From: Hoplostethus atlanticus
Taxonomy: Eukaryota; Chordata; Actinopteri; Trachichthyiformes; Trachichthyidae
Length of the DNA stretch: 64,000 nt
Direction: 5' to 3'
NCBI GenBank assembly: GCA_034670405.1
Contig: JAXDDX010000145.1
Span: forward strand, 558,001-622,000
Part shown: piece by piece, positions 34,590-64,000 of the stretch
How the letters are laid out: each line of letters starts with the position of its first letter
Numbering within the stretch: the stretch's first letter is position 1
Translations under genes and position numbers: made by a program
The notes under the pieces: model-generated
Seen by the model: only the letters and a program-made list of their open reading frames with translations
The model's database searches: none
What the model was told of the DNA's origin: nothing

Positions 34590-36860
34590 TTAAAAATGGG
34601 TAAGCAGACAATTCATGTGTCCTGTGAATACCAAAATGTGTGTAGAACAGTACATAACAGTAAAACACTTTTCATTATATTTCTATAACAAGATCTTTTG
34701 AGAGGCATATCAAAAGTCGTATTCGTACTCTTTTTATTACAACAATCCTTTTTTAAACATTTTTTTATCTCAAGAAATAGACCACAGATTTCTAGAAAGG
34801 GATGTAAAAATATACATCATTCTGAACAGTGTTAAACAACAGGCTATAATTTCCAATGCACACAACTTTTACTTGCACAAACTTCAGTGAGGAGGTGATG
34901 ATGTCATAATGCAACCACACCTGAGGGACCAATCACGTGTTTCAGAGGACTTCACAGCTTAGACAGGAGGGGCTTCAAACACAAAAGATACTTCCTCAAT
35001 TTCCCTCATTACTTACTCAATCACGCACTTCCTCAGCTCATAAATTCCTCATTTCCTGCTTTGCCTCCTCCTGAAAAACTGTAAACAGAGAAATATGTTT
35101 CCACCTTTCAGACGATCTCCTCTGATTGCATTTTCGAGAGGAAGCAAGGAAGGAAGAAAGAAAAGAAGGGAAGTGATGAAGACAGACAAAGCAAGGAAGG
35201 AAGGACTATTCCGAATCAGTTGAATGCTGATTGGATGAGGCTGTAATGGTCTGAGATTGATTTGATGAGACCAGCTCATTGACCCTTACCTACAGCCACA
35301 GCCAACAAGCTAACAGAGGCAGACCCTAGTGCTTCCCCCCCTGCAATGGCTCAGATAGCAACAAAAAAATATTTTTAAGCAGGTTCAAGGCTCAACAATG
35401 TCTGAAAACAACTCTAACACTGCACACCACACAATCCATCACCCTAGCCTATAGCAAGAGCCTCACTGATAGAAGTGAGACCTACTGGCATCACAGTTTT
35501 ACATGAGGCACGTGTCACTGTTTCAGCCCTGCATCTGACAAAAGGCGAAAGAGAGAAGGGGAAAATTTTAAATAGGCGGGCAAAGAGGAATAAGCAGAGG
35601 TTGAAGATTAGAATGGACAGAATGAGAAAAGACAAGAGGACTAGGGGAAGGAATGAAGAGTGAGGATGAGGAGACAGATGGGTTTTGAAATGCTCATCTG
35701 ATAGACGTCCATCTTCTTCTCTACAGGCAGAGCAGGAAATAAAAATGCAGGGGTGGAAGCACGTCTGTCTGTCACTCTCGGTTAGGCTCAGCATAATTAC
35801 TATGACAGAGATTCATGACTTATACGAGGCCAGCTAGGGGGGAGAGAGAGAGAGAGACGTGTCTTAGACTCAGCCGGCGAGTCAGTCGGAACTATTTGTA
35901 GTAGCGTGGAACCGTGCACTTCAAACCTTGAGATGTATAGTTAAAGAGGGGATAGGTTTCGCAGACGTATTTACCTCCTGGAACTGAACTTTTTTTGTTG
36001 TTGTTGCCAAGCAACAGAGAGCAGAGTTGTGCCATTGCAATCAGCAAAGCCCCGATATCACCCAGTATATATCTCAAGTGGACGTTCAATAACCAAGTGT
36101 TGCCGTTCAATTACATCCAGTAAGCAGCAAAAGAGTCGTAGCATTTTGCTAATATTGCTTAGCAAAGATATTGACTTCCAGGAAGTAAGAATCGCTCGAT
36201 GCCTGAAAACAAAAATCCCTCAAGGTCACCCCCCTCAAGTCACATCCATGATTACAACAGCAAAGCTCTTTCAATATACAACTCAAGGTTTTACTTGGAG
36301 GGGTATGCAGTGCCCTCCTATAGCCTTAGTACTAGGGCATAGTATCCTCTCTTAACAACCAGAACTATCTAGAATGGTCCCCAAGTTGCTACATATTAGG
36401 TCACATTTGTGTACCTAGTACCTAATAGGGAGATACAGCACTTTGCCAATACAAGTACAGTGTAAACCTTTCACAGCACAACATGTTGGTATTGTTTTAA
36501 AGGCGTTGACACTAGTGTGACCAATACTGACAAGGTACCAGAACAACTTTTAACCATCTATGTAATCTAACAGCTTTTAAAATATTAGCGGTTAAAAAAA
36601 GGAAAGAAGTTACAATGTTAACATAAAACAACAAATGTGTTATCAAAGTTTGTGCAAAACAGAAGCAAAGACTACGCAATCGTGTGACAACTTTTTTTTA
36701 CAAAAAAAAAAAAATAACACTCCCGAGTCATTTGTTTCACTTCCTGTTTTGTGTGGTGGTGGATAATGCCGTTGTGGTCGGAACAGTAGTTGTTGTTGTT
36801 GTTGTTGAGATTGCTGTGTAGAGATGACAGGTAGCTTGGTCGGTCAGCCAGGGCGGTCAG
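34590..36860 (-). other. slc6a11: slc6a11 3' UTR / downstream flank
   Basis: Minus-strand sequence after the TAA. It begins with a (CAA)n-like run (36,788-36,808 on the plus strand as tgttgttg) and includes T- and A-runs near 36,690-36,715. No other coding segment was recognised. How much of this is transcribed is unknown. Confidence 0.35.
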
Positions 36861-57568
<20,708 letters not shown>

Positions 57569-58128
57569 GACACTCCAACAGCCTGCTGCGAGGGAAAAGA
57601 ACACATGGACAGAAAATGAAAAGGATGTGACCACATAACCAGACCTTTAAATGGATTCAATGACTTTTCTGGGATTTATCTATCTTCCCTGGCACAATGG
57701 AATCAATGGGACTGTCCCAATAGTGCAAAACCCCGCCCATCTTGCACTCCAGACTCAAGCTAAGGTTCAAACCAACTGAAAGAATTCCAATTAATTTCCA
57801 ATTAATTTCCAGTTATCATGCAGCAGCATGGGCCTTTTAACACCCATAAATCTGAAAAGGGAGGCGAGGAAAGTGGATCAGAGTGGAGTGGACTATTTAG
57901 CTATTAACTGCATTAACTATTCATTTAACTGAGGGAAAATATAATAAAATAGAATAGAACAGAATAGAATAGAATGAACGGACAGAATAGGGTGAACGGA
58001 CAGAATAAAACAGGCTTTCAGGTCAGCTCCTATGTAAGTTTACCTAGTTCATTATTGTGACACAGCGTTTCCATAAAATAATGTGCAATACAAACAATCA
58101 ATCAAATAAAATCACCTGCTTACTGGAT

Positions 58129-58162
58129 AACAATTAGTCATTACGAACAATTAGTCATTACG
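58129..58162. repeat. Perfect 17-bp tandem duplication
   Basis: AACAATTAGTCATTACG occurs twice back to back, in the presumed first intron. Confidence 0.9.
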
Positions 58163-58314
58163 AGCTAGATTCAAATGTCAATCAAAAACAATCAGGAGGT
58201 AATCCAAAAGTCGAATGGGTAGAGAGAACAATCTAGATTATACGTGGGAAAGAGGAGACTGAATTTGCCGTTTTAAGAAAAAAACAAAAGACACGCAACT
58301 TCAGCCGTACTCAC

Positions 58315-58465
58315 CGATCTCCAATGGAACAGTGGCAAACCTCCCTTTGGCTCCCGTTAACAATTGCCTATAGAAAACAAGGAGATGGTTAAGCCTGACC
58401 CGGGGGCGAGAGAAGAAGAGAGGGGGGAAAAAGAGAAAGAGAAAATTCTGGATCCGCGTTGAGTG
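58315..58465 (-). other. slc6a11: Candidate non-coding first exon of slc6a11
   Basis: The minus strand ends in GGAGATCG followed by a consensus donor, GTGAGT (58,309-58,314), in register to splice to the 5' UTR acceptor at 57,586-57,587. No coding is needed, since the ATG is in the next exon. The upstream limit is a guess from the TATA-like box. Alternatively the exon is internal, 58,315-58,367, using the acceptor 'tttctatag'. Confidence 0.4.
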
Positions 58466-58491
58466 GACTGGTTTTGTTTAAGTCTCTTGTC

Positions 58492-58497
58492 TATATA
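58492..58497 (-). promoter_or_regulatory. TATA-like box upstream of slc6a11
   Basis: TTATATAG on the minus strand, about 30 nt before the inferred transcription start near 58,465. Inferred from position only; no initiator element is obvious. Confidence 0.28.
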
Positions 58498-58499
58498 AC

Positions 58500-61026
58500 G
58501 GAAGATCCCAGACGGTGGCGGAGTGACGGTATGTTACACCAGGCGATGGGTAACGTGCGACTGCGCTCCCACTCTCCAAACGGTCTACTCTCAAGCGCCT
58601 CTAGTTGGATAAAAGCCATGTGGTAACCAATGTAGCCCTCACACCAGCGTTACCACGGCAGAGACAGCGGTACAGGGTCAGACGGGGAGACGGGCGAAAC
58701 GCGAGGAAAAGCAAAACAAAAAAAGTTGGGTTGATCATTTGAAGCAATAAGCCTGAAATCCACTTGCCTGTTTTTTGCTCTTATAAAACAGCGGTGACAT
58801 CATTGTAATAAAAATGAGCGCAGATGTTTAAGAAATCCTTTATTTTGAAACAAGGTGGAAATATAGTTCTTGTACAGCAGCTAAATAACGCGGATGCTCA
58901 GCGACACAAATATATGAGTGGTGATTGTTTGTTGGCCATTCATTTTTAAATGGTTTGTTATGTGGCCGCAGGTATGTCTTTATCTTATGCGTCAAACGTG
59001 ACTCAGCATCAGGACGTAGGACCTAGGAGCATATTAAATATGCTCCTATTAAATATGCCGACATCAAATTTTGATGTCGGCGGATGAATATGTGTTTTCA
59101 AACCTGTTGTCCCAAATGGGCTTACATCCAGTTTTATATCACATTATTGGTTATGACATGGCTGTAGTTGCAATGTCAGCATGCAATTAATGTCAGTGAC
59201 ATTGGCAATGACAACAAAAATCAGTGGTTTTCCACACAGACCCCGTGCCGTGAATGAAATCCACAGTGATGTGTTAATAAATAAGATGATATCGAGCCCG
59301 CACAAGCACAAGCACGTGCAAATGACAGCCTCGGAAATTAGATCACAGCACGTCTCGAGAGGCTGAAAGAGCGAGTGTCTTTTTACCTTAGCTGTTAGCT
59401 GAGGGCTTGTGGGAAGTCAAGTCTTAATCTTCAAAGAGGCAGACACCCCGTTTGATTTATGAATTGATGTCACCCGTCTTGTTCCCTTTGTCAATCCAGT
59501 TGCTCCTGGGGCTTTGCTTTCAGCATACCAACTCACAACCCCTTTGTCCCCTCCAAAAGTCGCTGTGCACTCAAACGCACAATACTAATGGATTTCCTCA
59601 TTAGAACCATTGGATTGTGGTTGTCTTCAGCTGATGATGGATGATCGGCTCATCATAAAGTCTTAATAACCCATGCTGCTTTAAAAAACAAATATTTCCT
59701 TATGGGCTTAAAAAAGGGGGGGGGTTTGTTCATACACAAGTTGATTGCCTGGTTTCCAGGCGTGATAGACTTGGTGTACTAGGAACTCCCCTGGCTCTAA
59801 AGGGCTGACCTAGTCTCTAAGAATCCCTTCACGTAAGGGTCACCCGTCATTAGAGGCTAAAAGGAAGTGCCTTGCATAAAAAGTATGGCCACCCAAAGTG
59901 GCTGGCAAACACTCTCTGTGCTTTTCAGACAGAGTCAAGTCCTTTATGTTGCTTAGCACATTATCAGAATGAGAATGCTTGATTAGGATGAATCTTGAAT
60001 CATTTCTTGCAGCTATGAAGCTATTAGGCTATGTGTAGCGTAGGCTATGGGTTTTCTCACTCACTTGCAGATGTAAGTAAGTAAGAAGCATGTGTTCTTT
60101 TCTGCATGAGAGCCATAGTGAGAACATTATTATGACAGTCCAGTACATAAGAAATGCACTGTTATGTTTGACATAAGATTTGAGCTTAGATAAAGGAAGG
60201 ATGGTTGCTCCCTTCATAAATGGAAAAACTTTCATTCTAAGATTGGATGGCCTGCTGACAAGATATCACTAGGTCATTCTCCTCAACCATCCTCCTATCG
60301 GCCTACTGACTCCAGAGGGACCAAGACGCTTCAAAGAGATTGGCTGCCCTCGTCCTAAGGGACCCAAAAGCTCTTGTCCCATTGGTTGTTGAAGTCCGGA
60401 GGGACAGAGTCACTTCGCTTGTCCATCTAGGAAGCTGGAAGAAGCCTGTTGCTAGGATACCCATCATCACTCTTTTACAAGGTGCCGTGAGTGAGAGAGA
60501 AAAGGAGCGAGGGAAATAGATAGGTGGACAGAAGGAGAGAGCTACAAACTGCTAGAGGCAGAGAAGCAAAGGAATGAGTAGGAGAAAAAGAACGGGACAG
60601 ATGGAAAGTAGAGAGGCAGAGTGAGAAAGAGAGGAGCAGATAGAGAGGAAGAGGGCGGATAAAGCTGTCTGTCCCCCTCTTTTTACGGGATGTTGTGTAA
60701 CAGTGTTTTTTGTGAGTTCTGCTATGTTCTGTTATATTCCTTCTGCTATGTGCCTGAGTAGGTCAGTTTGTTATGTCGTTTTTTTATGTTGAGTTGATAG
60801 AGCATTTGCTATTTTTCAGAAAAGCTATGCTTCTCACTCGCTTTGTTACACACTGTCTCCCCTGAGAACTGCACGACAACCAGAATGTCATTTTAGTTAT
60901 GAACACAAAATGATAAATAATGGATTAATAGACATTCAATCACACTTTAGACCAGTAGATAGATGTTTTTTTGGCTCACAGTATTGTACCATGGTGATAT
61001 AGAACACATGTTTTTTATGTGTGAGG
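58500..61026. other. Upstream non-coding flank of slc6a11
   Basis: No supported exon. Purine-rich DNA at 60,485-60,660 (gagagagaaaagg type). The twin palindromes are listed separately. Confidence 0.5.
59024..59081. repeat. Two adjacent 25-bp palindromes
   Basis: 59,024-59,048 has 12-bp arms (TAGGAGCATATT) around one central base. 59,057-59,081 has 12-bp arms (GCCGACATCAAA) around one central base. Both are perfect and lie 8 bp apart. Confidence 0.92.
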
Positions 61027-61150
61027 ATGCACTTATCCACATCCACTTGCAATTTCTGGTGACTAGTACTTCTCTTGCTTACTTAGGTTGAATGCATTTA
61101 TTATAAGTCACTCTGGATAAAAGCATCTGCTAAATGACAGTAATGTAATG
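61027..61150 (+). mobile_element. 5'-truncated L2-like LINE 3' tail
   Basis: It aligns with 14,165-14,275 of the intact LINE (for example 'atttctggtgactagta', 'ggttgaatgca', 'ggataaaagc' plus 'tctgctaaatgac'), with about ten differences. It ends in the same 'gtaatgtaatg'. Only the last 120 bp were inserted. Confidence 0.85.
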
Positions 61151-61467
61151 ATATGTTAAGGGACGAGCGTGCCCTAATATCTTCTGTTGATTGGTTTAAA
61201 AGGAAAAACCCACCCTTGGATACTCTTACCCTAGATATCACCAATTTGTGATGCTCAGTACATTCAAGGAGTATTATTTTGTGATGAAGTGTAATTTACT
61301 TTCCCTCAACCTGCCTGTCTACTTTTGCTTCAGCTAGTGATTTCCCATGTTTCCTAGAATGCCTTTAGACAACTCCCAGATAAGGGGTGTGAACTTGCTT
61401 TCAATCAAAAGTGGGCCTAACAGCAGATAGATATCACTAGCTAGCCTACTACTACTTTGTGAGTATT

Positions 61468-61727
61468 GCGGCTGTGGTTCAGTGGTAGAGCAGGTTGTCC
61501 ACTGATCACAAGGTTGGCGGTTCGATCCCCAGCTCCACATGTCAAAGTGTCCTTGGGCAAGACACTGAACCCCAAGTTGCTCCCGATGGTCAGGCCAGCA
61601 CCTTGCATGGTAGCTCACTGCCATCGGTGTGTGTGTGTGTGATGGGTGAATGGGTGAATGAGAGGCAAAATAATGTAAAGTGCTTTGGATAAAAGCGCTA
61701 TATAAATGCAGCCACTTACCATTTATT
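61468..61727 (+). mobile_element. tRNA-derived SINE with L2-like tail
   Basis: The A box is gtggttcagtggtagag and the B box is GGTTCGATCCCC (61,519-61,530), so an RNA polymerase III promoter is preserved. The body 'gtccttgggcaagacactga' then 'accccaagttgctcc' is common to fish SINEs. The end is 'gtgctttggataaaagcgct' then 'atataaatgca'. A short (TG)n at about 61,628-61,640 is internal. It is the best preserved SINE here. Confidence 0.85.
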
Positions 61728-61729
61728 GG

Positions 61730-63727
61730 GGTGTTGTCTATGATTGTGGTGCCCCTTACTCAACATGTAGCATGACTTGTGGTTGCATTGCATTCTGGTC
61801 TATTGAGGCTACTGTCGGTGGGGAAAAAAAATCGGTGTCTCTTCCTCTTCTACAATCAATTTCTGCCTATATGATTCTTGTTGTTGGATGTTGGATCAAG
61901 AAAGAAGCCCATGCTCTTGGATTCTGAGGGGCTGACACCAAAACCTGATGTTTACCACTGATGTTAATGTTTTCTGCTATCAAACTCCACAGGGATAAGA
62001 AAAATAGATATAAGCATAAATCCAAATTACATACCCGGGAAGCTAGCAAACTGTCTTTTAAACATGAGCATCCATGTGTTGTAACTTCACTAATAAAGGT
62101 TCCAGAGCGTTCATAATTCACAAAGGACAGATTGCACTGCAAAGTGGTAGTAAATAATGGAGCAGCAAAAAGGAAACATAAAATTTGAATTTACAAAGGT
62201 TTCATGAGGTAAGGAATTGCAGACACGAACAATACAAACTCTTTGTATTTAGGTGGGAGTTTGAATGGAAATAACTTCAGGGTCGTTCTTCTGGAAAACT
62301 TTCTTTGGATTTGGGCCCACTAGAAGGAAAGGAAACCAAATTGATTGACGATGACAAAAGTCAGAACTGCAGCCAGAACTGCCATTCGGTGCCTTGCAAT
62401 TGCTAATGCTGCTCAAAATTGTATAAAACCTCCACCTCAATAGAGACACCACCCCACATCTTCATATCAACAGCTATTTGTTTGAGCAATTCAAGACGCC
62501 GCCAGAACATTCAAACACGGGTCACTTCACTGAGAAAGCTTTAGACCACATTGATGCACAATTTTCAGCGACAACAAAAAAGAAACCGAGGGGGGAAAGT
62601 GAGGAGAAAAGGAGCTAGGGGAAATGGGAGACAAAGCACACAGCTCAACAGATCCCGAACTCAGGTTCAACAAACTTAGCGGCAGCCAATCCGCTGCGTC
62701 TATTCAGCCCAATTGAATTTAGCTGGGACAATTAGTCTAGGGGCCAACAGAAAGGTAATATTTACATTCACGACAATAATTGTGACAATAAGTATCAGGT
62801 TACAGTAGCAAGGAATAAGGGTCTGATCATTTAACCGCCGTCTCACGCGCACACACGCGCTGACCTCACCCACCTTACCGCTTTCCTCTCGCAGAGTCCA
62901 ATAGCTTTTCTTTCCCCCCCCGCTTGCCAAGAGGAGAGCGTTGAGTAGCTACCAACCAGGCCACCCACCCAGTAGTGAGTGAAACCTGCCAGCGACACCC
63001 GGGCACATGCCAATAGAAGTGAGGGAGGCTGATATGGCTACGCTGAATATGAATGCCGTCGAGTACAACAGCACTCCGGCATTCAGTAGCCTTTCACCAG
63101 TGAGGCAACAAATACAAACAGCTACTCTTATAACCCAGTCTGTCTCCTCCAACATCAAATATGTGACCCACTACGGAAAAACAGGCACATCGTCAGAGAA
63201 AGATTGTTTTTGCTTGTTGTGTTTTTCATACATGATTGATCTTTGCATGTATTACATATGATTCAGTTTGGATTATTAATTTTTCAATTTTAATCCGTTT
63301 GTCTCTTGAAAAGATAAATGTGCCTGGGTTCATATTTATTGAAGACATGACTAAATATTTGACACCCAACAGAGCCTTGAAGTCACTGATAAATGATGAC
63401 ACGAGCACAGCGCGAGCAGTATGAGATGAAAGCACGTCTAAACCCGCGCCGTGGAAAAAAGTTGTTTGCTGACTTAGTTTGGTTTATTCAAGCAGTCAAT
63501 GTAGCCAGTTTGTTCTGTTGTCAGAGTTGTTGACAAAGCGCCTCCCTGACTCTAATAACTCAGCGGTTACACTGATGAGATTCTTCCTCAGTAGTATATC
63601 ACTGCGGCTGAGGGGGGCAGACAAGACAAAGCAAAAGCAATGACTAAATATATCACTTTTGACTGTGCAGTGTAGAAGCTGGGTCCTTACCTAGCAGGCA
63701 AAACAGTCTGTGTGAAAGTCATTTGGG
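61730..63727. other. Non-coding stretch, no gene recognised
   Basis: No family-like frame. On the minus strand 62,880-62,935 ends in a donor-like 'gcggtaagg' after a short frame, but nothing else supports an exon. Confidence 0.5.
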
Positions 63728-63728
63728 G

Positions 63729-63770
<42 letters not shown>
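63728..63770. repeat. (GA)n microsatellite
   Basis: About 42 bp of GA preceded by eight G. Confidence 0.95.
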
Positions 63771-63772
<2 letters not shown>

Positions 63773-64000
63773 CTTGAATAAGGGCTAGCAAAACAACAAA
63801 CAGGAAGTGGTAGTGGAGATAATGAACTGTCTCTCACTATTAGAGATGCAGCCATTGTGTACTTTTCACTTTTTACTGCATCGCCTGAATGCAACAGTGG
63901 ATGCTTACAGTATGCCTTTCCCCAGAGATGAAATGTTGTTTTCTCCTATTTGGCTGTCTCAAAGCACAAGAAATTACCTGTAGTTTGCTGCTTTTCTGAG

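Noticed and set aside
61468..61540. tRNA-like sequence with A and B boxes
   Set aside because: It continues into a SINE body and LINE-type tail and lacks a foldable acceptor stem, so it is a SINE head and not a tRNA gene.
62700..62930. Minus-strand frame MASGGGKKSYW with a donor-like gtaagg
   Set aside because: No acceptor-linked continuation and no similarity to GAT1 or other neighbours; insufficient evidence for an exon.

Overview
This window looks like a stretch of teleost fish nuclear genome, probably from a spiny-rayed group, although the sequence alone does not fix the species. The evidence is a split vertebrate-type gene with GT..AG introns, very dense CA/GT and GA/CT microsatellites, and a fish-typical set of mobile elements: L2-like LINEs sharing the 3' tail 'aagtcgctttggataaaagcg', tRNA-derived SINEs, a Tc1-like transposon, Gypsy LTR elements and a TTAA-flanked element. 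No bacterial features, CRISPR array, operon or rRNA/tRNA gene was found.

The one host gene I can support is slc6a11 (GABA transporter GAT3) on the minus strand. Fourteen coding exons run from the ATG at 57,568 to the TAA at 36,861. All reading phases agree except at one junction. Thirteen exons join perfectly; exon 9 (41,688-41,801) is one base too long, the surplus lying in a CCC run next to its acceptor. Read literally, the frame shifts and ends in exon 10. With the surplus base discounted the coding length is 1,836 nt (611 codons plus stop). The N-terminal MTAEK and C-terminal ETHF identify GAT3 among the SLC6 GABA, betaine and taurine carriers. A probable non-coding first exon with a TATA-like box lies at about 58.3-58.5 kb.

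Layout by region. 0-2.6 kb: broken Gypsy pol fragment, a two-copy tandem repeat, a 5'-truncated LINE end and a possible LTR. 2.6-10.6 kb: mostly single-copy-looking non-coding DNA with one SINE, hairpins and microsatellites. 10.6-14.3 kb: a nearly full-length L2-like LINE with an uninterrupted 995-codon ORF holding endonuclease and reverse transcriptase. 14.3-21.3 kb: polypurine tracts, dispersed repeats, a decayed Tc1 element and a clean 554-bp solo LTR with a 5-bp target duplication. 21.3-34.3 kb: non-coding, microsatellite-rich, ending in a LINE RT relic. 34.3-58.5 kb: slc6a11 with its 3' flank and introns, which hold SINEs, a 1.8-kb TTAA-bounded element, a 34-bp perfect hairpin and microsatellites abutting splice sites. 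58.5-64 kb: upstream non-coding DNA with twin palindromes, a LINE tail and a SINE.

No new multi-gene system is visible. The most useful observations are the exon-9 frameshift, microsatellites acting as or displacing polypyrimidine tracts at two slc6a11 acceptors, the intact LINE ORF, the precisely bounded solo LTR, and several long perfect inverted repeats.
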